Counted from the first letter of the stretch, positions 9,372 through 17,590 are shown. The stretch: 22,258 nucleotides of DNA from Nemertoderma westbladi (GCA_032718475.1 JAUCBJ010005366.1:1-22258); one strand, 5' to 3'. Notes: a model not told the origin generated them from the sequence alone. Numbers and translations are program-made.

Positions 9372-9702
9372 TTAACTAAGAACCTGATGCAGGCGGAGTG
9401 CCTAAAATATCTACAGGTATACACAGGAGGCCCAGTGTACGACATCGTGAGGCAGTATCAGGGCATCGAGGGCGGCTTCACGACCGCATGGCGGGCCCTA
9501 GACAGGGAATACGGACACCCAGCCAAGATCATCCGGCAGACCTTAAGGGGGGATAACATCGGGTGGCCTACATGATAACCCTGTTAGCATAAAGACCTTT
9601 GCGAACAAGGTCGAGAAGGCGTTAATCATGCTGAAAACACTCGACGCGCCATACGAACTCAACGCATCTAATAATATCGCCACGATAGTGTAGGCACTGC
9701 CG

Positions 9703-12060
9703 ATGTGGCTGCACAATAAATGGAGAAAGATCGCCTTCTCCACCCGGGAGAAGAAAGGTGCAGAACCGGGCCTAGAGGAAATGTCGAACTTCCTCAACTA
9801 CGAAGCAGAGTTAATCACGGACCCAGTCTACAGCGAGGATAGTCTGGGGAAGGCGCCGAGGGCCGAATACAACAGGCCGAAACCGGAGCATAACGCGGCA
9901 AATGCGTTGCCAAAATTTGACAATCCCTACCATACGCAGATAGCTGGAAGTGGGGCCAGACTGTGGCACGAACAGGGAAAAAATAGCAACACGAACAAAT
10001 ATAACCCCAACACACCCAATAGGCCAAACCCAAATAACCAAAACACTAAACCGGTAGACGTGAACCTATGCGCAATACTTGTAGGACTATATAGGGAACG
10101 TTACAACCCAGAATACAAATGTCAATTGCATAAAGACAGAACCCATAAGACCATGGACTGTAAGCATTGGCAGGCGTTACCCGAACAAGATTGGAAAGCC
10201 TATGCGGATAAGAATGGAATTCGTCACCGATGTGTGATAGGGGGACACAAGGTTGAAGAGTGTAAGGAGACGCCAGTAAGATTCGGTCAAGGCAAAGGTC
10301 AAACAATGGCGACAAGCACCATAGGGGCGAAGAAAAGAGGAACGGTACTACTCGGGGTAGTGCCAGTGAGGGTGATAGGAGAAGGCGGTCGATCAGTTAC
10401 TACGCTGATGCTGGTCGACAGTGGAGCAGCCTTCACGTTGGTGGAGAATTGGGTGGCCAAGGAGATAGGGCTAAAGACGAGACCAAGTAGGATGGCAGTA
10501 ACAACCATCTCCAGCAAAGATGAGGTCCTGGAGATGAGGACGGGACGGTGCGAGATATCAGCGATAGCACCGGGATGCGATTATGGGGAGACCATCGACC
10601 CCATCCAGGTGATAGAATCGATCAACATAAATGCCAGGCGACCAACCAACATCGAGGTCAAGCAATACAGATACCTGGACGACATCGATTTCTCGATACC
10701 GGAGGTGGACGTCAGGAAGGTATCCATCATAGTGGGAATGGACTGCCCAACGGCCCACGAAAGAGTACAGACGATCTTCGGGGAAGACAGACAGTGTGAT
10801 CCGATGGCAATCCACACGCCATTCGGATGGACGCTGAGCAGCCCAATCAAAACTAAAATTCAATTTAGGATGTCGGAGACATCGGGGTGCATGTTTGTGG
10901 GAACTATGAGGGAGATGGAAGATGAAGGAGCGGAGGAGCAGCTGAAGATACTGTTGAGACAGGATTTTGAGGGACTAAAGGAGACTGGGGTCGGAACCTC
11001 GGTAGAGGATAAACAAGCGGTACAGAGTGTGAAGGAGTCGATGAGATGCGAGGAGGGACGGTACACCATAGGCATGGTGTGGAAACAGCCGAAGTTACCA
11101 TTGCCTGACAACAAGAGGATGGTACTCACGAGGCTTCGCAAACTGAAGCAAATGCTGAAACGGCGCCCCGAGAAGGATGAGTACATCCATAAGACGATAA
11201 AGAAGTACGTCGAGAAAGGATGGGCCGTGGAGTTGCCGGTCGACGAACCGAACATGGAAAGGATTTACTACCTGCCACTTCATGTGGCTCTAGATCCAAA
11301 GAAAGGTAAACTGCGGATGGTGGTTGACGCATCAGCGAAAACCAATGGCAAAAGCCTAAACGACTATCTGCTGGAGGGCCCCAATATCTACAATTCAGGG
11401 ATTGAGGTCTTGTTGAGATTTAGGAATGGGAGGCACGCCTTCACCTGCGACATCGAAGGCATGTTCAACCAAGTCCGTGTGACGGAGGAGGATAACGACA
11501 GCCAGCGCTTCCTATGGTACAACGGCGATGAGGAACCGTCGACAATACCAATGTACAAGATAATGGTGCAGAACATGGGGGCCAAGTCATTTACGATGAC
11601 TGTGGCTGTAAGAGATACAGTAGAGGGGAAAGAGGGGAAGTATAGCGCCAAACCGATCAATATGATTCGACGCGGCTTCTATGTAGACGACAGGATGGAG
11701 TTTGGAAACACGGTTAAAGAATTACTGGACACAGGGCGCGAGGTTCGCGACATCCTAAAAGGATCCGGATTTAACCTAACCAAGTTTCAGTCCAGCTCAG
11801 AGGAGTTTATGAAAGCCATAGAGGACAGGCGGCCAGAGTTGACCATGGACAACCCCACAACAACCAAGGGAAAGGACATGGCAGACAAGAGAGTAGAGTC
11901 TCAGCAAAAGGCGCTGGGGATCGTGTGGAACCGGGAGACAGACGAGTTCAAGTACCAACTGAGCCAGGAGGGCGTGGACATCCACACAAAGAGGGGCTAT
12001 GTATAGTACATAGCAAGGATATACAATCCCTTAGGCTTAGCATCCCCACTTTTAGTATGG
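9703..12060 (+). pseudogene. BEL/Pao pol, first part: gag C-terminus, protease and reverse transcriptase
   Basis: Open from ATG 9703 to TAG 12004-12006. It starts in the gag C-terminal region, with Cys/His clusters near 10110-10160 and at 10229-10263 (RCVIGGHKVEEC, a degenerate zinc knuckle). The aspartic protease motif LMLVDSGAAFTLV has D239 at 10417. The RT follows: YYLPLHVALDP, RMVVDASAK, SLNDYLLEGP, TCDIEGMFNQV with catalytic D583, and GFYVDDRMEF with YVDD at 660-663 (nt 11680-11691). The expected two catalytic Asp are intact. The protein ends at KRGYV with TAG, but the same phase continues as YIARIYNPLGLASPLL, the usual BEL connection, so the stop is a mutation. The frame then shifts to phase 3 at about 12040-12070. 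The domains read as intact but the polyprotein is broken. Confidence 0.88.
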
Positions 12061-14324
12061 GGAAACAGATACTTAAGAAAGTATATAAGTTGAAGGACGA
12101 GTGGGATACAGAGGTCCCGGAAGAAATTAGCAAGCAATGGAGTAAGTGGATGGGGAGTTTAGAACAGATGGGAACGTACAGCATGCCACGCGTGTATTTC
12201 CCGGACGGGGACATGACGGATCTGGACCTACACATGTTCTCCGATGCATCATTGGAAGCGTACGGAGCGGCACTCTATCTAGTACAGTGAAAGGGGGCTC
12301 ATAAGCCCAGACTTGCATTCAGCAAAGCAAATTCGACACCGCCAGATTCAGCGTCAGTCCCGAAACTCGAGTTGACAGCTGCAAGATTAGGAGTAAGGGC
12401 CACAGCCTACTTGATGGACACTATACCCAACATAGTGGAAACACACTACTGGATGGACTCCATGGTAGTGCTCGGGTGGCTGCACAATGAGAAGACGAGA
12501 TACCCTATATTCGTCGCGAATAGGGTGGACGAAATAAGGGCGACGACAGACTTGGAAAGGTGGCACTACTGCCCCACGGACGAGAACCCAGCAGACTTGT
12601 TATCGAGGGGCATGGCACGCCACACTTTCTTAAAGAAGGAAGTGTTATGGCAGCATTGGCCACACTTCCTGAACGATAGATCGGCCTGGCCACCAATGAA
12701 GGAGGTGGACCCGGGCTCAGAGGAAGTAGCACCAGGGGAAGAGGGAGAAGATTCAGAAGGTGAAGAGATATATAGTCAGATGGTGAGGGAAGTCAGGGAG
12801 GTGCAACCGAAATTAGAAGAGCCATGCGATAACCCGACAGATAGGCTACTCAGCTACAGCTCAAGCTGGTACAAGACCAAGAAGTTGGTGGCATACTGGA
12901 GGGCCTACGGGGATTTCCTCGAGGGAGTTGGCAAGGATGCCAAGAGGAAACCAAACATCGATCTGGAGGGAGCGGCTAAGGCCGTGATATGGTACGAACA
13001 GAGAAAGAACTATGGCGACGAAGTGGACCGAGTTAGCAAACAACAACATCTTCGTCGGGACAGCGAGCTCATCACGCTGTCACCACAACTCAACGATGAC
13101 GGGATTCTGGTGATGAATTCCAGAGTGCTGAATAACAACAGCCTTATCATCCCACCAAAACCCATTATCATCCCCAACAGGTCGCCGATAGTCCACCAGA
13201 TCATTTGGGACTCCCACAAGTCGATATTGCACAGAGGCACCAACCAGACCCTCACAGAAATGCGGAGGACCTTCTGGAACGCGCAGTTAAAGAAGAAGGT
13301 GAAGGCGGTAGTGGGGCAGTGCCAGACCTGCCGATGGACGAGAAAGGAGAGGGCCGTACAGGAGATGGCGCCATTACTGGCCAGTAGGGTGAGACAGCAC
13401 GACCCACCATTCACGCACTGCGGCATAGACATGTTCGGGCCGATCAAGATCAAGGTGATGCGACACACGGAGAAACGATACGGCATCATCTTCGTATGTA
13501 ACAACACGAGGGCGGTAGGAATAGAACTCGCCCAAGACGCCACGGCATCGGCATTCATCAATGCCTTAGAGAGATTTAGAGACCGCAAAGGTGGAACGAT
13601 CGCAGTGATCTATTCCGGCAATGGAACAAACTTTGTGGGAGTGGAGAACGAGTTGGCGGAGGCCTTGGACATCCTAGAAGGAGAAGAGTTCAGGGCAGCC
13701 ATGCGGAGACGACAGGTGAAGTGGGAAAGGAGGACGCCGTATGCGCCGCATACTTTAGGATGCGTCGAGAGGCTTGTGGGTAGTTCCAAGCGTCTGACGA
13801 TGAAGTTGATGAACACCCACATGGTGACAGAGGACATTCTAAGGACGGTGCTAGCTAAGTGTGAGGGAATCATCAATAGCAGACCGCTATATCCAGATCA
13901 TTACGACCCGGAATCACTAGACGTGCTAACACCGAGCCACTTTCTGATGGAAAGGCCAGCGACCATCGACATGCAGGGTGTAGACCCAGATGACATACAC
14001 TCCCGACAGAGTTGGAAAGTCGCCAAGGCGATAAGCGCAGAGTATTGGAGTAGGTGGATCGAGGAATATCTACCCACATTACACAGGAGGAGCAAGTGGA
14101 GAAATACCACTAGAGAGTTAAAGAAAGGTGATTTAGTGATCGTCACCGACGACACAATCATCAACAATCAGTGGAGGCTAGCGAGAGTAGTAGACACTTA
14201 CCCCAACAAGGACGGAAGAGTCTGATCGGTGAAAGTGCGGATAGGGGGTAAGATAGGAGCAAAGGACAGTAAGACCTACAGGAGGGCTGTAGGGAAGTGC
14301 TGCCTACTAGAAGGCGCACCATAG
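12060..14324 (+). pseudogene. BEL/Pao pol, second part: RNase H and integrase with a lost catalytic Asp
   Basis: Phase 3 runs from about 12060 to TAG 14322-14324 with TGA at 12288 and at 14223. RNase H: HMFSDASLEAYGAALY (Asp at 12243), PKLELTAA (Glu), HYWMDSMVVLGWL (Asp), NPADLLSRG (Asp), all four active-site residues present. The integrase zinc-binding part has the histidines of SHKSILHRGTNQTL and the cysteines of CQTC near 13320-13332. In the DDE core, Asp is present in GIDMFGP (13428-13430) and Glu in CVERLVGS (13767-13769). The middle Asp is Gly: YSGNGTNFVG at 13611-13640, codon GGC at 13617-13619. The C-terminal part reaches WRLARVVDTYPNKDGRV, then a TGA, then more of the same domain to 14324. 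The stops look like point mutations. The element cannot be autonomous. Confidence 0.87.
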
Positions 14325-14414
14325 AGTTTAGTCGTCCAAGCGTTGGACTGAGGGGGTGGGATTGAGGGCGAGACGCCCTTCCCAAACACACAAAAAAAAT
14401 AATAATAAAATAAA
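14325..14414 (+). other. Purine-rich tract and short hairpin after BEL pol
   Basis: Following the pol stop, a G/A-rich stretch (GAGGGGGTGGGA, about 14350-14361) resembles a polypurine tract. It precedes a small perfect hairpin (AGGGCG at 14365-14370 with CGCCCT at 14374-14379). A 3' LTR would be expected to begin here, but nothing in the window repeats it. Poly-A and AT-rich sequence follow. Confidence 0.4.
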
Positions 14415-14625
14415 TAATAGAAAGAAAGTTAGAAAGGAGAAAGTCAGAAAGTGATAGTAGTAGATAGTACGTAGCACTAAGTAGTAGTTAGAAAGTTAGC
14501 AGAAGTTAGTTGTAGTTAGAAAGTTAGTAGTAGTTAGAAAGTTAGCAGAAGTTGGTAATAGTTAGAAAGTTAGCAGAAGTTAGTAATAGTTAGAAAGTTA
14601 ATAGAAGTTAGTAAGAGCAAGAGGA
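14415..14625 (+). repeat. Tandem repeat array based on GTTAGAAAGTTAGCAGAA
   Basis: Degenerate tandem units of about 25-30 bases built on GTTAGAAAGTTAGCAGAAGT recur about five times between roughly 14479 and 14625. The flanking 14415-14478 is similar in composition. No open frame of interest. It replaces the expected 3' LTR of the BEL element or is part of it. Confidence 0.75.
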
Positions 14626-14745
14626 TAGTTAGAGATCAGGGAGTGGGTTATATTGAAAAATATCGAGACATGAAAAATATCGAGAGTAAAAATGACGCGA
14701 GTAAAAACATCGAGTGTTGAAAAATAACGATAATATCGAGAGTTC
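14626..14745. other. AT-rich spacer with a short repeated TATCGAGA motif
   Basis: GAAAAATATCGAGA-like words recur several times between 14650 and 14740. Nothing else is visible. Confidence 0.5.
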
Positions 14746-14940
14746 AATGTTCTAGAACATATAGCTAGTTATTTTTCAAATTTAAAATAGCTAGTAATAC
14801 AAAAAAAATTATTTATTTATATTATTTATTTTTTAGAAAATTTATCTACCAAATTGGATATTTTTTTATATTTACTAGCTATTTTAAAATTAAAAAAAAT
14901 GTTCTAGAAAAAAAAATGTTGTATTTTTTATTTTATTTAC
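14746..14940. repeat. Palindromic AT-rich repeat, copy 1 (MITE-like)
   Basis: This copy of about 195 bp starts AATGTTCTAGAACA and ends in a second TTCTAGAA block. The left end and the reverse complement of the right end share TTCTAGAACA and AATTTTAAAATAGCTAGTAA-like sequence, so the element has imperfect terminal inverted repeats. It is the uninterrupted version of the copy at 15081-15445. It is non-coding and AT-rich. The TIR arrangement suggests a small non-autonomous DNA transposon, but no target duplication could be confirmed. Confidence 0.7.
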
Positions 14941-15080
14941 GTTCTAGAATAGTATTTAATACTTTTCTATAATTAATATTTAATAGATATCACCGCCCCC
15001 AGTTAACTCGATGGAATGGCCTTGTATATAGTACGCCTTGATTATACACTATTCTAGATCATAAATAATACAAATAATAT
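14941..15080. other. Spacer between the two palindromic repeat copies
   Basis: AT-rich sequence with further CTAGAAT or CTAGAT words at its ends (about 14950 and 15050) and one short GC-rich island (about 14990-15040). No gene seen. Confidence 0.4.
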
Positions 15081-15445
15081 AATGTTCTAGAACATATAGC
15101 TAGTTATTTTTCAAATTTAAAATAGCTAGTAATACAAAAAAAATTACAGACAAGATAAACAATCATATTAACTGTAATGTAACTTGTACTGTAATGACAT
15201 TCAAACTGTTTATTTTCCTCTCATCAACTTCTTCCATCCAGCTGCAACATCGAATTGATTAGATATCGACAGAAATTAAATTAATCGATCGATTAAAAGA
15301 TTAAATTAATCGATAAAAAAAATTATTTATTTATATTATTTATTTTTTAGAAAATTTATCTACCAAATTGGATATTTTTTTATATTTACTAGCTATTTTT
15401 AAATTAAAAAAAAGTTCTAGAACATTGTATTTTTTATTTTTTTTT
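15081..15445. repeat. Palindromic AT-rich repeat, copy 2, split by a 168-bp insert
   Basis: Identical to copy 1 over its first about 65 bases (15081-15146). Homology resumes at 15315 and runs to about 15445. The 168 bases between (15147-15314) are absent from copy 1, and A8TTA flanks them on both sides (15136-15146 and 15315-15325). Copy 1 is therefore the empty-site control for an insertion with an 11-bp duplication. Confidence 0.85.
15147..15314. mobile_element. 168-bp insertion with 11-bp target duplication
   Basis: Flanked by AAAAAAAATTA on both sides. Its right end has a nearly self-complementary stretch with repeated TTAAATTAATCGAT words (about 15275-15314). It has no coding capacity and no recognised SINE promoter. 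It could be a short non-autonomous element of unknown type. Confidence 0.65.
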
Positions 15446-15510
15446 ATTTTATTTTATTTTTATTTTTTATTTTTAATCCGGATTAAAAAAATTAAAAAAA
15501 TTTTCAGAAA
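15446..15510. other. Low-complexity T-rich stretch
   Basis: TTTTATTTTATTTT-like low-complexity sequence adjacent to the palindromic repeat, with no gene. Confidence 0.6.
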
Positions 15511-15614
15511 ATGTGTGACGGATACTGGACTGGAGACTGGACTGGAGACTGGTTACACCAAACGATATGTGTGACGGATACTGGATACTGGACTGGAGAC
15601 TGGTTACACCAAAC
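15511..15614. repeat. Two-copy minisatellite (ATGTGTGACGGATACTGG...CCAAAC)
   Basis: A unit of about 50 bp occurs at 15511-15563 and again at 15567-15614. Both start ATGTGTGACGGATACTGG and end TGGTTACACCAAAC. Inside each unit the words GGATACTGG or GGACTGGAGACT are duplicated differently (CTGGAGACTGGA repeated in copy 1, GGATACT repeated in copy 2), a sign of slippage. Confidence 0.85.
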
Positions 15615-15780
15615 AACACTATTATACAGAAGTGGAAAATGGTTAAAAAGAAAATAGATAGTATATAGATAAGAGGTGTAGTCCCCCCTTGAACTGTCAT
15701 TTGTTTGCCTGTCAAATGACATTTAATGTCATTTGCAACCCGATAATCACAGCTACTAACACTGTGTCACAATTCTGGCA
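15615..15780. other. 3' flank of the ARF-like gene
   Basis: No gene. A 10-bp perfect inverted repeat (15713-15722 with 15726-15735, CAAATGACAT arms) lies here. No AATAAA or poly-A tract is visible downstream (minus strand) of the ARF-like stop, so this gives no support for a processed retrocopy. Confidence 0.45.
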
Positions 15781-16311
15781 CTATTTCCTGTGTTTGAGTT
15801 GTTTTCTGACCCAGTCCAGACCTTCGTGCAGACCATCTCCAGATATTGCACAGGAATTCTGGATGAACCAGTTCTGTCGGCGAAAAGAATGCAATCCCAG
15901 TTTATCTGCAATCTCCTCCTCGTTCATAGTATTTGGTAAATCCTGTTTGTTTGCGAATACAAGCAACACAGCATCATGTAATTCAATGTCATCCAGCATA
16001 TTCCAGAGCTCGTCTCTAGCTTCTCCTATCCGCTCTCTATCAATACTGTCAATAACAAATATTAAAGCTTCTATGTGCTCTATAAAATGTTTCCATATGG
16101 GTCTAATTTGATCCTGACCACCAACGTCCCACACTACAAAGCTCATCTTCTTATAAGTTAAAGTTTTAACGCTGAAACCCATAGTTGGAATTGATTTTTC
16201 TTTTATTCTCTTTAACTTATACAAAATGGCAGTCTTTCCCGCGGCATCTAGTCCCACCATCAATAACCTCTTATCTTTCTTTCCAATTAGTTTTGCAAAT
16301 GTATTTCCCAT
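15781..16311 (-). CDS. Divergent ARF-family small GTPase, intronless and intact
   Basis: 176 residues from ATG at 16311 to TAG at 15781, uninterrupted. ARF GTPases recruit coat proteins and effectors to membranes in a GTP-dependent way. Residues 2-5 (GNTF, with Gly2) fit an N-myristoylation start as in ARF1. Motifs: P-loop GLDAAGKT (20-27), switch I IPTMGF with T43, switch II WDVGGQD (61-67, Gln66 the catalytic-type residue), NKQD (121-124), and CAISGDG (154-160). All five G-boxes are intact. It is shorter than ARF1 (181 residues) by about four residues in the N-terminal helix region and one between P-loop and switch I, and it has charged changes (KRIKEKS). It is therefore a divergent ARF1-like paralogue rather than ARF1 itself. 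Absence of introns suggests a retrocopy or an intron-poor gene. The open frame with intact motifs argues for selection. Confidence 0.9.
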   Translation of the reverse strand: MGNTFAKLIGKKDKRLLMVGLDAAGKTAILYKLKRIKEKSIPTMGFSVKTLTYKKMSFVVWDVGGQDQIRPIWKHFIEHIEALIFVIDSIDRERIGEARDELWNMLDDIELHDAVLLVFANKQDLPNTMNEEEIADKLGLHSFRRQNWFIQNSCAISGDGLHEGLDWVRKQLKHRK

Positions 16312-16534
16312 ATAGATAGTTATTTCATATTTACCATATAAAAGAGGTTTACAAACAATAATTAATTAAAGCAACAACATAGATGTAGGCAACCAAATTA
16401 AGTATCTAACATCCAAGTCCTATTATCACTGTTACCATATAAATAAATAATTAAGTGCCTGGGCCAATGCCACTGCATTCATCGAGACTAGTTTATTTTA
16501 GCAGAAGTGTTAAGAATGATAATAATGGATTCAA
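16312..16534. other. Upstream region of the ARF-like gene
   Basis: AT-rich sequence of about 220 bases between the ARF-like start codon and the LINE linker piece. It should hold the promoter of the ARF-like gene (minus strand), but I see no clear TATA box or initiator. The only repeat is a short ACCATATAAA word at 16333 and 16434. Confidence 0.35.
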
Positions 16535-16752
16535 CCCTAAGGTAGCACTCGCACGGCCAATTTAACATCATCCTTAGCTTTCTCAACCTTGTTAATGTTT
16601 TCGGTTGTTGGTTGTTCGGTTTTAACTTTGTAGGCTATCTTAAGACCTTCTCCCTTACAAGTAACCTCAGAGTTTTGCCATGGCACATACTGTTTTCGTT
16701 TGGGTTTCTGGGGGATATGCCTCTTAGCTGATTCCTTGTGGGCTACCAACAA
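16535..16752 (-). pseudogene. LINE ORF2 linker fragment (between endonuclease and RT)
   Basis: Minus-strand translation gives LVAHKESAKRHIPQKPKRKQ, YVPWQNSEV, NINKVEKAKDDVKLA, then VRVLP and a stop. The KPKRKQYVPW block is typical of the region between endonuclease and RT in the same LINE family as the RT at 17591-19092. The end VRVLP resembles the C-terminus VRVPST of the neighbouring RT copy (17025-17040). The piece may thus join the linker to the ORF end with the RT deleted, which is speculative. It lies head-to-head with the endonuclease piece on its right. Confidence 0.6.
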
Positions 16753-17009
16753 ACAACATATTCGAAAAGAGTAAGGGGAAGCTATGGACCTTTCAATACC
16801 CTAATGGAACCAAAGCACAACTGGATTACATCCTTATAAACAAAAAGTGGAGAAACAGCATAATCAACTGCGAGGCATACAGCTCGTTCATCCTAATTTA
16901 TTCGGACCACAGAATTGTGACTGCAGAGATCAGACTCAGTTTGAGAGCCAGGAAACCCAGGACAAGCAAGCAAAGCAAATATGACTGGGAGAAACTCAGA
17001 ACTGACAAT
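16753..17009 (+). pseudogene. LINE endonuclease C-terminal fragment in inverted orientation
   Basis: Plus-strand frame: TNNIFEKSKGKLWTFQYPNG, TKAQLDYILINKKWRNSI, then IYSDHRIVTAEIRLSLRA, then KYDWEKLRTDN. Ordered domain landmarks are the LDYIL and SDHR blocks of an APE endonuclease, whose catalytic Asp and His are present. This is the 3' half of the domain. Next to it, on the minus strand, the linker starts directly at 16752. If the piece were flipped, endonuclease and linker would be in correct order with about 40 residues lost. Confidence 0.75.
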
Positions 17010-17024
17010 GCTGTACTACTACTA

Positions 17025-17202
17025 CTAGGTCGAGGGAACTCGGACAGTGGAAATGAGATCCTTCCAGGCTTCCCGATTCTCCATAGTTGTCGCAATTTCG
17101 TTTCTCCCAAGTTCAGTATCCCTTTCAAGTTGATCTATATATGTTATGGCAGGTCGTCCACGACTACTCTTTCCATGAGTTGGTTGCCAGAGAAGTAGAT
17201 CT
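17025..17202 (-). pseudogene. RT C-terminus of second LINE family, separated by an insert
   Basis: Minus-strand frame: DLLLWQPTHGKSRGRPAITY, IDQLERDTELG, TMENREAWKDLISTVRVPST, then a TAG stop at 17025-17027. This is the typical end of an RT of this LINE type (LLLW-P-HG-RGRP-TY-DQL-DT), which should follow directly on GHCWRSKDEV of the main body. The stop is followed by a (TAG)n tract, probably the element tail. Confidence 0.8.
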
Positions 17203-17590
17203 GGTATGTAAAAATAGGTACAATAGTCCTACAGTAAGTTATTAGTTTATTAATTATTTACTATTTATACTGTAATTACGTTTTATAATAAATTGTTCTG
17301 TACATTACATCTTTATCGTTGAGTCGGGCATTGTCACGCTCTCGGTAAAGTTGTACATGTACATAGTGTAATTACGTTTTATATTGGTTTTAGGTTAGGG
17401 TAGTGTAATATTGTATTTGTAACCAAGTAACATAAAGGACCCCCTTGGAAATAAGCTGCAAAGCTTTAGGGGTAATCCTATATGTTATGTTGGACAATAC
17501 CTTTATACCGGTACATTGTTTCTGTGTTTGGTGTATTTGTTATTGTTTTTTACATAATGTATAAATAAATCTATCTATAAATCTATCTAT
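17203..17590 (+). mobile_element. LINE 3' end with (ATCT)n tail inserted in the RT ORF
   Basis: 388 non-coding bases on the plus strand. It ends with a 3' UTR that could form a hairpin (ACCCC at about 17440 with GGGGT at about 17470, AAGC with GCTT inside), then GTATAAATAAATCTATCTAT and a second ATCTATCTAT block. Microsatellite-tailed, 5'-truncated 3' ends are typical of CR1/L2-type LINEs. A 17-bp direct repeat (TGTAATTACGTTTTATA) lies at 17271-17287 and 17367-17383. A clear target duplication is not visible. Only an AGATCT/AAATCT microhomology is seen. Confidence 0.7.

Larger units (their letters stand above)
8430..9702 (+). pseudogene. BEL/Pao gag region, interrupted by the foldback insert
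   Basis: Phase 2 gives a Pro/Gln/Tyr-rich segment (AAYIPVGRQEVDRPIPVPAQ and onward) up to a G21 run. Beyond about 8820 phase 3 carries the recognisable gag: RTPWTRADLASRRYEGG, RIELPPVELFKFDGSRPEEY, LRFRRMYSNEILTKNL. The frame is then broken by the 9118-9371 insert and resumes exactly after it as QAECLKYLQVYTGGPVYDI, then AWRALDREYGHPAKIIRQTL. Between about 9545 and 9575 it moves to phase 1, which gives IKTFANKVEKALIMLK, and a TAG at 9691 precedes ALPMWLHNKWRKIAF. LPPVELFKFDGSRPEEYLRF is the typical BEL gag core (LPK-F-G-DP-E-Y-F pattern). Gag would form the particle that packages the RNA. The foldback insert keeps the frame (270-bp period, divisible by three) but introduces stops. Confidence 0.75.
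8430..14324 (+). mobile_element. BEL/Pao-type LTR retrotransposon internal region, decayed
   Basis: Gag, aspartic protease, RT, RNase H and integrase follow in the Ty3/BEL order. The RT sequence style (LRMVVDASAKTNGKSLNDYL, then TCDIEGMFNQV, then FYVDD) is that of BEL/Pao pol. Five interruptions are visible in pol and late gag: stops at 9691 (TAG), 12004 (TAG), 12288 (TGA) and 14223 (TGA), plus a frameshift near 12040-12070. There is a further shift near 9545-9575 and another around the gag G-tract region. No LTR pair was recognised by eye. A purine-rich tract (14349-14370) follows the integrase, where a polypurine tract is expected. The GC-rich coding composition contrasts with the AT-rich LINE inside it. 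Confidence 0.85.

Noticed and set aside
9543-9575. Programmed +1 frameshift in gag at a G6 run
   Set aside because: The element carries many other frameshifts and stops and no classical slippery site or pseudoknot is evident. Decay is simpler.
11925-12290. Separate 121-residue gene
   Set aside because: It is the connection and RNase H start of BEL pol in shifted phase.
9691-14225. Alternative genetic code or readthrough explaining the four in-frame stops
   Set aside because: Both TAG and TGA occur and frameshifts are present too. The ARF-like gene and the young LINE use normal codes.
15713-15735. CAAATGACAT inverted repeat as a terminator or regulatory site
   Set aside because: Short hairpins of this size arise by chance in AT-rich DNA and nothing links it to the ARF-like gene.
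16527-16540. GGTTGAATCC on the minus strand as a tRNA/SINE B box
   Set aside because: It deviates from the B-box consensus, has no A box at the right distance and no cloverleaf.
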